Positions 49,857 through 60,748 of a DNA stretch of 64,000 bases are shown here, in pieces. The translations under genes and the position numbers were made by a program. Origin of the DNA: Lantana camara (taxonomy: Eukaryota; Streptophyta; Magnoliopsida; Lamiales; Verbenaceae). The notes under the pieces are model-generated. The model made no database searches, was not told the origin of the DNA, and saw only the letters and a program-made list of their open reading frames with translations. The first letter of the stretch is position 1; every line of letters begins with the position of its first letter. The DNA is taken from NCBI GenBank assembly GCA_037501455.1, contig CM074856.1, positions 88,672,001 to 88,736,000 of the forward strand, in the 5' to 3' direction.

Positions 49857-50536
49857 TGTTGGAGAACAATAGAGTAAACGCAGCGGAAGTTTAAAATTTT
49901 TCCAAAAGGGATCTAAAAACTTGCAATGTTCGTATCGTAACGTTGGGACTCAAGAAACTCACACGAATTGAAGCTTTCTTGAAACGTATTGAGCCGCCCT
50001 CAAACGTTCTTCATGCGGCATGAAAATCCCCGTTTCTTGATTCTTTCTTCGAGATTCCAAAATAGAAATCCTCTAGAGTATTAATCCACACCAACCTAGA
50101 TTCAAATCATGTCAGTGAGTATGCTAGTACTATAACATGTGTATTAAAGAAACAAGAAACGAGTTAAAGGAGAGCAAGAGAATTATCCCCGAAATTCCAA
50201 GAATTCTGGGCGTGATCACGGTCAGGCGTAAACCTTAAAAAATCGAGCCCCTTGCCCTTTTATAGTGAAGGGTTCGAAACCCTAAATGTCATGTAGGAAT
50301 CGGATTCCTACTTTGACTTGGCTTCTATTGTTTCTTTCTCTCCAAGTAAATAATATCTTATTCTAAAAATAAGATATCTATTCTTCTAGAAAGAGAGTTC
50401 CTAAATAATTAGGAATATTTAATTATTCTAGCAATAATTGAATATCTTATCCTAATACTTTATTAGAATAATAAAATAGAAGATATTTATTTATTTATTT
50501 ATTCTAATAAAATTAGAACAACTAAATAATTAAATA

Positions 50537-50705
50537 CTTAGAATTAATTCTCCAATTAATTTTATTTCGGCTATATAATTGATTCTCCAATTAATTATAT
50601 TCAGGGATTTATAATTAATTCTCTAATTAATTATATCTCAGCTTTATAATTAATTCTCTAATTAATTATATTTGGACTTAATAATTAATTCTCCAATTAA
50701 TTAAC
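50537..50705. repeat. AT-rich tandem repeats in LTR K
   Basis: About five units of TAATTAATTCTCCAATTAATT with 10-20 base spacers that differ (ATTCGG..., CAGGGA..., CTCAGC...). Each unit is itself an inverted repeat around CTCC or CTCT and could fold. Confidence 0.8.
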
Positions 50706-51265
50706 ACATGGTCCAATTCCTTAATTGGAACGACGCGTCCAAACATTGCTCTCGATATCCACACGTGTACTTTACACTGTAGTCTCGTTTCGATCAACTA
50801 TTTGATCTTTCCATAATACCCTTTGAACCCGGTATTTGTGTGTGACCCTCTAGGTTCAATTTCAGTGAGCAGTAAGCCTAATTAATTAATACACTTTATT
50901 AATTAACTAACTCACAGATCATATGACCATAGTCTAGCAACAGGTGTGTGACCCCTCCCCGAAATGTGAATGTAGATTCGAAAGAACCTTTCAATCAATG
51001 ACATCATGTGGGATACGATCCTCCTACCATCCTATCCCTCGATTAAGATCTAGAACATGGGAATATGGAGAGCCCTACTAATCTTAATCTTTAGAACAAA
51101 GTTCACTTCATATTCCATTTGATCCCAATACAAGAAAACCTCATTTTCTTGATGTCTTGATCTAACCACCTTACGCAAGGATTTTAGGATGGAATCATGA
51201 ATTACTTGTGTAATAAGAGATCATCTTGCCTACAGCAAGTGTAGGTCCTTTACTGATTCTAACAA

Positions 51266-54200
51266 TGTAGCGCCCCTTAACACTACAACCCCGCACCGTT
51301 GTACTTCCCGAGTGGATGTGAGACCTAGCACTCGAGAAATACTCCGGCGAATGGACAAGACTATACAATACCAGAGTATGAAATTTAAATGCAACGGAAA
51401 AAAAAACATGAGCAATAAAAAGGGGATAATATATAACGAAACACATATTATTAAGTTGGACAAGTAATTACAACGATAGGTTTATCTTCACAGAAGAGTG
51501 CTTATTGAGAGATGTACATGCACTCGTGATTACTCTAATAACGGGAATGTGACACCTTAAAGCTTCAAGATACCTCTAAGGCGTCGCTGTATAGATTCCT
51601 GAAATCATGAATTAAAAGAGTAGGAGGGTTAGTCAAAATGACTAAGTGACGGGGGGTTTGAGGGTATAATTTTAAATAAGGCTTTGAAAGCCTTTTGACC
51701 AAGAAAGTCTTGGTTTGAAATATATACTATATAATAACAAATAATTATATGACAATAATATCCGGTTCATATTTGTTTGAAATAGGAGTAGGGGGAATAT
51801 AGGTTATACTTTTAGAAAATCTATGAACCGTTTTGAAATTGATTTTGATGCCCGCAAGCTAGGCTTCTCCAACCTTAACTCCTTAAAAACCAAGATTATT
51901 CGTAACGACATTGATCAAGATGTCGTTACTCAATAAAAAGAAATACAACAATACCATCCTTCTTCCTCCGGTGTCACCTCAGGGAGCTACCCCTAGTGAC
52001 GATATACATGAATTTGGGAGGGACGTACCATTTTCCGTCACTTGATGTGGAATAACTAACCTCCAGTTAGACCATCATCAAGATCTAGTTGGCGGCTGGT
52101 ATAATAGTAGACCTCGGCCCGTGCTCCCGGACTACTACTTCTACCAAGACCACCGGGCCCATAGGAAAAACAATAATTTTACTTGCAAGACGAGCATATT
52201 TACCGGTAAGAAAGTACTAAGTACTTTCGGGTAAATATATGTTTTGAATAATTAATAAGAATTATTTTCCCATAAAGGGAATAATAACTTGAAAGAAAAT
52301 AAAGTAAAATATTTTATCATGATTTCAGTTGAAAAGATTTAAACCCTCACCGAGTACCGAGATTTAAGTGGAATTGTGAGGATTCCGCTCTTCGATCCTA
52401 TTGTCGCCTGAAAGTAATAACTACTACTGACTTAGAACTAGGTTCTTAGTTCCTAACTATTCTAATTGCACACAATATCATAACGAAATACTTATAGAAG
52501 GTACATATTATGTAATGTGTTAAAGATTTCCCGGTAAACCCTAAACTCACCCGTTTTACTAGTAAATTCAGGGTTTATGGGATCTTTAACTAATCAAATA
52601 TTTATTAACTATATTATAATTCTAATTGTAAGATTTGAAATGAAATCTAAGGTTTAATGTGACAATATAGGTTACCTTTTGAAAAATATTACATAGTTTA
52701 TTGATTTTTGGAAATTTTGGGAAAAATATTTCTTTAAAATTCCAAAACCTATTTTATAATTATTTTTATAATAATTTCGAAATTAATTAATTAATTTTGA
52801 CCAAAAAGTCAAAATTACTATTAAAAACATTTACTATTCAATTTCATATGAATTAAACACTTTATAACACAAAATCAAATTCACACACACACACATTGAT
52901 CACGGCACACACACGCACACACACACATCCAAGAACATTATGAACATGTTATTGAGCTTACTTGAATATTCAAAGAGGGTGTGTAACATGTTCTATCATA
53001 TTCATATTCATATTCATAACATAAGATAAAAGCATATTATAGCAAAATATATGAACTTTCTATGAAAAATAATTCTAAATAAATTACTCTAGGCATGAAC
53101 AAGATCATAAGCATTTAAATACATAATCACATTATATCATATCATAATTCATGCATTTATTTAAATAAAATTCCATATTGTACACACATTGTCTCTAACT
53201 AACAACTATGCACATATTTCATAAAATAAATTCCTAAAGCATAATTTAATTAATCCTAGGCATGCTACTATTATTATTATACTAAGAACATTATATAAAG
53301 CATGAAATAATAGAAGAAAAACATACCTTAGAGAGAGAGAGGGAGAGTGGCGTGAGGTAGGGAGAGAAGAGAGTGATTTTTGTGTGTTGATTTGTGAGGT
53401 ATAAATGACGCTTGAGGGGGGTATTTATAGGTAGTCATGAGGGGTCTTTAAGAAATTTAGGAAAGTTTATGGGAGATGTTGTTGCCTAATATTTCAACAA
53501 AAGCTTGGTAATTAATTAGGAGATGTGGTTAAATTACATGTTAAACAAATGTTAGGTAATTAACTAAGTAATGTGGAAAAATTACATTCATGTAATTAAT
53601 CCGACTAGAAGATCATGCGGTCATGGATGATGTCATTTTGAATAAAAATAAATGTAGAAATAATATAAAATTTATTTAAGAGTCGAGAGGTAAAATCTTG
53701 AAGTAGTGAATTAATGAAAGAATGAGTGAAAAACGAGCTTCGTTTTGATTATAAATGTGGAATATTTAGACTTTTCGTTTATAAATTATGAATATTAAAG
53801 ATGATGAAAATCATGAGAAAATTATATAAACGAAGCTATGATAAAGTTTAGGTTTTGGAAAAATCATTATAATGTAGAGGAAACTTCAAGGATCGTTTTA
53901 AGTATAATTTCGAATATTGAATAAAAGCTAATTGTTTAAAATAAAATAATGATTTTTAAATAGGAAAATATTTATAAATATGCTATAGGTGAAATCGAGT
54001 TTTTGGTAAATGCATGAAAATTCATAAAATAATTTAAGGGTCGTTTGGTTATAATATTGAATATCGAAAGGTAGATGAGTAAGGATTTATTGATGATCGA
54101 ATCATAAGCTAGGGTTTTTACCGGTTTTTGATACTACGGGAGTTAGGATGGGAATTATAGTTCACGGAGAGTATCACGATCCTCGAAATAATGTGAGGAT

Positions 54201-54573
54201 TCTTTTGGTTAAAATATTAGGTAGTGAAAGCGTTTCGGGAAATGTAGGAATATTTTTGAGTTGTAGGGGTATTTTCGTAATTTCTAACCTAAAACTGTAG
54301 GAATGGGTTTTGAAGCATATGAAGGGATTTTAGGTGCTAGAAGGGAATGAATACTAGAATTCTAGGATTTTATGAAAAGAGTTTCAAGGTACGGGTTAAA
54401 TAGAGAAAAGAATTAAATCTACGGACATTTAATTAAACTATAACATATAAAAGCACATATGTCACATAAAATGCAATGCATGAAGAGAATTAATAAGGAT
54501 CGAGGTTATAAACGCTTCCTGAGTTACCCCTTTACTTACCTTTCTCGACTTGGCCCTGAGTAGGGCTGTTACA
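51266..54573 (-). mobile_element. Solo LTR 'J' of a gypsy element
   Basis: In minus sense it runs from TGTAACAGCCCTACTC to AAGGGGCGCTACA. The target duplication aacaa is at 51261-51265 and 54574-54578. Minus-sense landmarks: donor-like CTAAGGTATG at about 53326, GC-rich block and hairpin (51973-52000), and a TAGTC/GACTA hairpin at 51630-51644 followed by a pyrimidine-rich stretch and TTTCAG. It has CA microsatellites near 52885-52930 and no palindrome cluster. It inserted into K. Related sequence lies at 58101-58745. Confidence 0.9.
51973..52000 (-). other. GC-rich LTR hairpin (LTR J)
   Basis: Outer stem GTCAC/GTGAC and inner stem AGGG/CCCT. In minus sense it is followed by CGGAGGAAGAAGG, nearly as in the LARD. 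The outer stem shares no bases with the GGTGG/CCACC version, so pairing is kept despite change. Confidence 0.7.
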
Positions 54574-55232
54574 AACAATTCTCATATGCCACTTGTGTAA
54601 TCCCAACATAGGTCGTGGTTCAGGTGTCTATATGGCGACACCCTTTTGAGCCTATATCAAAGATTACAGAGTTAGCTCATATGAGACAATGTGGAATCTC
54701 AAGTCTAAGGATTAATTCCTCACGCCATTAACATGTGAGATATTTCCTAATCTGGAAGTTTCTGGAAACTTCCTTTCCCATTTAGGAATGTTCTCACGTG
54801 GGGCACTCTCAGTGATGAAGTTCTTGTAACTATCACCCTTATGTATTATGAACGCATCAACCCATGCATTTATCACCCCATGAAACCGGTTGATCCTTCT
54901 TAAGGACATAACTACACAAGCAAGTTTCAACAGAGGCAAAGTCGACACTCCCACTGTCTGTCAGCCTCATTGACTTGGAGAAGTTTCTAATCCTCGCATA
55001 TGGAGTTAAGAACTTATTCCATGTGTCATTCCCATAATGAAAAAGTCCTTAACGGCCTCATCGGATTAGGGGAGTTCTAGACACGCACACGTAATGGAAA
55101 CACTCAAAACACGTATTGGCACGTAAGAAGTGTTCGCCTGTGATTATAATCATTCGTATATTATTCAAAGATTGTCTGTGATAAAGGGAAAGTCCCAAAG
55201 TATAACAACTTTCTAGGGCACTACTCCCAACA

Positions 55233-56413
55233 AGTTATGTTCTGTAGCGGGTTATGTTTGGTATGCTCTGGTATGATCTGTTTTGTCTGTTTGTTGGGCC
55301 CCGGAGACTGTGGGTTAGGGATCCCGGGTGGCATCGGGCTGTCTGGCTCAGCCTAGACATAGTCTCCAAGTTTGATAGGACTAACCCTAAACCCGCCAGG
55401 AGGTTTGGTAGGGGATGGGAAATTGAGGGTTTGAGTGTTCACGCTCCCCTCGTCTGTATGGATGGTTAGGGTCGCGCAACCCTTCCATCGCCGAAGAAGG
55501 AGGTATGTATGATATGTCTGTTTTGGTTTGCTATGTTATGATTCATATGAGGAGCCCAGGATGGGATTTGATACTCGTACCCGCCGAGTTATGTATGTTT
55601 GCTTTGTTAAAGTTCGTGAAACGGGGATAGACTTATAATTAAGATAAAATATGAATCTTTTGAAAGTATAAGATAAGATATGAATGATTTGATATGATAA
55701 GGTATGTTTTGATGTGTTTGATACGTATGAATTTGATAAGTAAAGACTGCTCTATTTTTTATAAACATTCCCTATATTTACGTATCACGGACAAAGTTTG
55801 GTGTGCAAAAACTATCCCTGAGTTCACGAACAGTGTGACTTGAACGTGTTATGCTCTATATATATATGTAACGTGTGTGGGTAGCCCCTCACTCAGTCCG
55901 TGTGACTGACTCATCTTCCTCCCCATTGTTTTTAGTATGCAGGTGTTACGTGTTATTCGAACTAGGCGACGTGTCGAGTCCTTGGAGTCTGTCGTGTCTT
56001 TTGTTCATTCGGGTCTGTTGCATTTCATATGATTTGAATCCTATATAAGTATGATAGTATGTTTATGTAAGCCTTGTTTGATTTATGTAATATGAGTTCG
56101 GGACAGGCTTCTAGGGAACAGTTTGAACCCGTTTGTATTTATAATTATGTTATATTTGGGATTAGGAGTTTATGTTAGTTGAACCTGTCACCTGTTGCTT
56201 GTGCTTTTAAATTTGAATGTATGGTTCGCTTCCGCATATGCACTTGTTTTTGTGATTTTGTTTTGAATTCCAGGGTCAAAGTTCCGCCTAGCTTAGGTGT
56301 ATGTCTGTCTGTCTCCCGTTCGCCTCTGCTTGGTTCATGTACGGGTTTCCCATCTCGTCTGTGGATTGGGCTTAGGTGCGGGAATGTGGTGACCCACCGT
56401 GCGGGGTGTTACA
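55233..56413 (+). repeat. LTR 'I', segment 3, to the LTR end
   Basis: Carries the GC-rich block (55290-55510) with its hairpin, the CAGTC/GACTG hairpin (55894-55908), an acceptor-like GCAG ending 55942, CGAACTAGGCGAC, and the LTR end CCGTGCGGGGTGTTACA. No primer site follows, so I is a solo LTR or a 3' LTR. It sits in the LTR of L. Confidence 0.78.
55461..55489 (+). other. GC-rich LTR hairpin (LTR I)
   Basis: Outer stem GATGG/CCATC and inner stem AGGGT/AACCCT-type pairing around CGCGC. It is followed by GCCGAAGAAGGAGG. A second hairpin in the same block pairs GGAGACTGTG (about 55303) with CATAGTCTCC (about 55358). Confidence 0.72.
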
Positions 56414-57150
56414 TACACTCCAAGCTAGATCATCACCACAATCTTCATCTTCTTCTTTCTTCCAACTCTTCAAGGTAAGTGTTGAGCTACATGTATATAT
56501 ATGGTTAATGTGATTATATGTTAGGGTTTGTGACATTTGTGGACTTAAAAGCTTGATATGAGTTGGTAGGATGTTTATGAAGTTGTTTGTTGAATTTATG
56601 ACTTGATTATTGGGGTTGTTGGATTCATTAATATCTATGGCATTTATGAAGGGTTTGGATTGAATTGCGAGAATTCTTGACTTGATTGTTAATATAAATA
56701 TGAAACAACTTGTTGTTTAGTGTTATTAGATGAATCACAACATTTTTATGTTGATTTTGCATGATTGGAACTTGGTTTTTGGCTTGGGGATGGCCAAGTT
56801 TGCCATCCCCTGTTTTCTATTATGTTCTGTGCATTTTTCGCCCAGATTTTTAGGCTAGAACGTTCACGTTTACGCATGGATGGCCAAACGGCATTCGTTT
56901 AGGCAGAGTTTGTGTTATTGGGCAGCCCTTCTCAAACCCCCGTTTTGAGTTTGTACTAGCAGTTCAAACTGCCGTTTAAAAGGGCTGTATTTCGGTTTTG
57001 GTTCCTGTGCATCCAAACCGCCGTTCCCAGTTTGGCTTGGAGTTCTAAACGGCCGTTTGGAACGGCAGAAGTTATTTTTTCAAGGGGTTCCACGATGAGA
57101 ACCGGTCGTTTGCTCCTGTTGCTCGGGTTTTTCTTAATTCCTTGACTTCT
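56414..57150 (+). repeat. LTR fragment 'L'
   Basis: Begins in an exon-1-like stretch (CTTCATCTTCTTCTTTC) with donor-like CAAGGTAAG at 56475. A palindrome cluster of AAACGGCCGTTT type follows, with CTCAAACCCCCGTTTTGAG (56931), TCAAACTGCCGTTTAA (56964) and TAAACGGCCGTTTGG (57046). The remainder (acceptor, GC-rich block, U5) is absent, so it is truncated at roughly 57150. The right border is approximate. Confidence 0.6.
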
Positions 57151-58100
57151 TACTTAATTTTATCGATTCCTTCATGGACTTCCACATTCCAAGGTCTTCT
57201 AAAACTCTATCTTTCCTCTTGATACCGTCGTGATCTAATTGTCCCAAATTCCCTCATCGACATTGTTTTTCTTTTCCTTCAGTATGCTTGAATGGCAATC
57301 CAATCATCTTGCTTCTCGAAAAAAGATTGGACTTCCAACTTCCTAGCTCCACGACGGGGTTCCATTCCTTTCAATTACTGGTGATATCCATGATAAATTT
57401 CCCATTGATGACCTCGATGATATAACCTAGGAATTGTCAAGAAGAGGACGTTCAATTTCTCTTCAATTGTTCCGGTTAGGTTCTCACAATGATGCCCTCC
57501 TTCCTCGGATATTTGTCTTCCTATGAACGGAAAAGCCATTGATTTCTCTCTATTACCACCACCATCTACTCTTCCTTGATATTCACATTGAATAGTGAAT
57601 CAATCATTTCCTCTCCTAGGAATTGAGTTCAAATGCTTGTTCCTGGATCTCGGTTCCACTTATCACTTCAACACTCTCTTGTTCGTCCATCATTGAAGAA
57701 ACCTTCCCCTTCGTAGTCCAAGCTGACGCATTAAGTAGATAAGTGTGATGTTCATGTAATCCAGTAGCAATTTCCCCCTTTTGTAGTGTCCTCAATTTCC
57801 TTGCTATTATCTCAACCAAATCCTCAGAGTTACCATTCCCGTCTTACCCCGGCATTCACTATCATGGGAAAAGGCATCATTTGGTGGGGTAGATATATCG
57901 TGCAAGCTATCACGAAGACATTAACCTTATGCATGCCGGATTATATTTGCATATGTTATGCATCTTGTTGTTATCAATTAAGCAAGAAGGCAACAAGTAA
58001 TAACAATGCATAATACACACACATCTCATTTAATTATAAAGATGTAATGTGAGATGGATGCTTGTGCTATGAATGCAATTACCTCTCGGGTGATCCTAAC
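57151..58100 (-). mobile_element. Fragment of a non-coding internal domain
   Basis: Purine-rich in minus sense with no convincing ORF, like the LARD and D internal domains. Its best marker is the block at 58049-58096 (minus: GAGAGGTAATTGCATTCATAG then CACAAGCATCCATC), which matches the conserved block of those elements. The borders are approximate and no LTR of its own is recognised. Confidence 0.5.
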
Positions 58101-58745
58101 TATGATTTTGAAATGATAAATTAAGGCTAATTTGGCAATTTAGGGCATGATTTGGAAAATATTTGCAAAATCGCCAATTTCGGAAAATTAGGATAAAAAT
58201 CCTTCTTTATTTTTTCAAAAACTCAATTTATAATTTTTTTTAAGTAAAATCTGAATTATTTGTGTAAAATGTTAACCAAAAGTCAAAGTTACTATTGAAA
58301 ACATTTACTATTTGATTTTCTAAGAATTAAACACTTTATAACATAAAATTAAATATATACACACACACTCTCTACTACATGCACACACACACACTACTAC
58401 ATGCACACACACACATGATCGAGAACATGTTTATGTGTTCATATAAGGTCATGATCATGTCTAACAAATTTCATATTCATAAAATGTGATTAAATCTAAA
58501 TGTAGCACTTTATGTAACTTTAATCATAAAAATTAATCCAAATAAATTAATCAAATAAGATCATGAATATTTAAAGACATAATCATATTAGTATCCTATC
58601 ATAAAGCATGCATTTAATTAAATAAAATTCATATCTGTAACCACATTTTTCATAAAACTAGCAATTAGGACATATAATTCATAAAATAAAATTCCTAAAG
58701 GTATAAATTAATTAAAACTAAGCATGCTATATTCATAATACCCTA
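58101..58745 (-). repeat. J-type LTR fragment
   Basis: Corresponds to about 52690-53275 of LTR J, including AGTCAAAGTTACTATTG, the CA microsatellite (58363-58420) and AATTCCTAAAG. Similarity is clear but many bases differ, so it is another family member or an older copy. It is cut on the right by the Athila element, whose left target duplication would be cccta (58741-58745). Confidence 0.65.
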
Positions 58746-59243
58746 TGTAATGCCCCGGTTTTTCCATTCAATCATTATGTGTTAATTTATAAATTTCATG
58801 ACATTAGATTCTTAATATTTCCATGAAATTATATGAAATTATTGTTAATGAGAGATTTACATGAATTAATTGATAATGTGACTAATTGTTCATATATGAC
58901 CTTACTTGATCATTTCTTGAGAATGAGGACTTGATTGCATGAAATGAATTGGAGTTATTTGATCATTTCCCATGGAACAAAACTTGATTGCATGCATTCA
59001 ATTAATTGAAGGACTTAAATGCAAAATATGGTGATTCATGCTTGTTAGTGGAAGACTTTTGTATATATCTGATGTATTGGTTTATTGCATGGATTTGTAG
59101 GGCAATTGTAGTTAAATTCTAGTAGTTTTAAGAACTTATAGCGTGATTTATGCTCCTTATTAGGTACCTTTCACCTTGGAGTTGAAAAGACGGAGTAAAA
59201 GCAAAACCATGCAATAAAGGGCGAAAAACGAGAGATTTCTAGT

Positions 59244-59532
59244 GGTCACGCCCGTGTCCCCATGGAAGAGCAAACTGAGACACGACCGTGTCTCAGTACA
59301 GAAGTGACCCTCGGAGCTCAGGAGGTGACACGCCCGTGTCACCCATGCAGAGTAAATTGTTGCATGGCCGTGACTTGGTACAGAGAGGCCGGGAAATTTT
59401 GACACCCCCGTGTCATCGAGAAGAACAAGATTTTGACACCCCCGTGTCAAATAAGAAAAGCGCGGATACGCTTTAATCTGTGACACGGGCGTGTCACAAT
59501 TTTATGCATGAGCTTTGCACGCCCGTGTCACG
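59244..59532. repeat. Palindrome cluster of the Athila U3, GACACGCCCGTGTC type
   Basis: At least seven units, including TGAGACACGACCGTGTCTCA (within 59275-59296), GGTGACACGCCCGTGTCACC (59324), TGACACCCCCGTGTCA (59400), TTGACACCCCCGTGTCAA (59433) and TGTGACACGGGCGTGTCACA (59479). Unlike in the chromovirus LTRs it lies directly upstream of the TATA box. Outer bases differ from unit to unit but remain paired. Confidence 0.88.
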
Positions 59533-59553
59533 GGGCGGTTTAGGATTCGAACT

Positions 59554-59563
59554 CCTATATATA
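59554..59563 (+). promoter_or_regulatory. TATA box of the Athila LTR
   Basis: CTATATATAC about 20 bases after the last palindrome and about 1.05 kb before the primer site. It is the best TATA match in this part of the LTR. Confidence 0.65.
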
Positions 59564-60605
59564 CACGGTTTTGAGGCGGAATAAGAGAGCTTTTGGACTA
59601 CGTTTTTCCTAGAGGTTCAAGAACACTTGAAGAACGAAGAAACACGAAGATAGAGAGTTGAAGATTCATTCCAATCACGAGACTTTATTAATTTGGTTTT
59701 ATTTACTGCTTTCCGATCAAACTAATTCCTCAAGTTTTGGTTTTCGATTCTAGTTTAGTTAATTTCTCGCTTTAGATTCGTTTTCGGATAATTAGGTTAG
59801 AATTCAGAATTATTAATTCCGTTTTGATGTTTATGTTAGACATGATTATTTTGAATGCAATTCCTTTGATCTTAATGAGTTTTGATTCAATTATGAGGAA
59901 CTAATCTCCTAGGGTTAGGGGGTAAGGATTATGCATCTAAGGTGTTTGAATTAATGCTTGAGTCAATTTGTGTGATTCTTTGTTAGGAAAACGGTATTGA
60001 ATAAGCTGGGAATGGATTGGCCATCCATGAACATGTTGTAAATTATCCGATAATCGAGAGATAGAGGATAATTGAGAGTGTTTTCTGAAACTTAGATCTT
60101 TTGGGCTTAAAGAAATTTAACCCTAATTTCTACAACCCGTATTTAGAATTCCATGCCAAGCCGCTAGATTTTAAATACACTAATCTTGCTTTATTCGATT
60201 AATTTGGTTACTAAGTGATTGTGAGAACAACACTTGGCTTAATTAATTAGGCATCTAGCCTTCGAAAGAAGCTAGATATAACATCGTGATTAGGTTGAAG
60301 AATCATACATCCGTACTTAAGTATTGATTTGATCATAAAAGAGCATATGATTTACTCCCCGACCTGTTTTAATTAAGTGGTTAATTCTTGCGTTTATTTG
60401 TTAGCTCGTGTGTTGGATTATTTATTAGTTAAGTTTAATTTTGTCATACTAGTATAGCACAACCTTATCAATCTTTTTCGGTCTTTAGATTAGAAATAGT
60501 CATAAAAGTGGTTGTTGAATTCCCTTCCCTGTGGATACGATACCTTAAGTGTTGCAATCGGATTTAGAACTTACACTTGGGTTCAAGATTTGTCTATCAA
60601 GTTTT

Positions 60606-60623
60606 TGGCGCCGTTGCCGGGGA
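60606..60623 (+). other. Primer binding site of Athila (tRNA-Asp)
   Basis: TGGCGCCGTTGCCGGGGA, a full match to the tRNA-Asp 3' end complement used by Athila elements. Confidence 0.95.
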
Positions 60624-60748
60624 AGGCGTTTAATTCAATATTACTTTAGTGATTTTTTCTGGTGCTTTAGACCACCCTTTCTGCTTGATTTCTTTTTGAA
60701 GTGCGTTGAATTTGACCACGGGTTTTCCCCATTGCAGGTACCTAGTTT

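Larger units (their letters stand above)
49857..55232. mobile_element. Solo LTR 'K' (copia-like termini), split by solo LTR J
   Basis: The ends TGTTGGAGAACAAT and CTACTCCCAACA share the TGTTGG inverted repeat typical of many Ty1/copia LTRs. The target duplication agtta is present at 49852-49856 and 55233-55237. Without J it is about 2.06 kb and shows no primer site or coding sequence, so I call it a solo LTR. Assignment to copia rests only on the termini. An AT-rich repeat array is at 50537-50705. Otherwise no gene is seen. Confidence 0.8.
58746..60599 (+). repeat. 5' LTR of the Athila element
   Basis: From TGTAATGCCCCGGTTTTTCC to GATTTGTCTATCA, six bases before the primer site. The first bases resemble the LARD LTR start (TGTAACGCCCCAGTTTTTCAG-like) although the lineages differ. 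It contains the palindrome cluster at 59244-59532 and a TATA box just after it. Confidence 0.85.

Noticed and set aside
57616..57819. 67-codon minus-strand ORF
   Set aside because: No domain recognised, and it lies in a degenerate non-coding internal-domain fragment.
59244..59532. CRISPR-like array
   Set aside because: The units are palindromic but spacing and sequence vary, the DNA is plant, and they lie in a U3 next to a TATA box.
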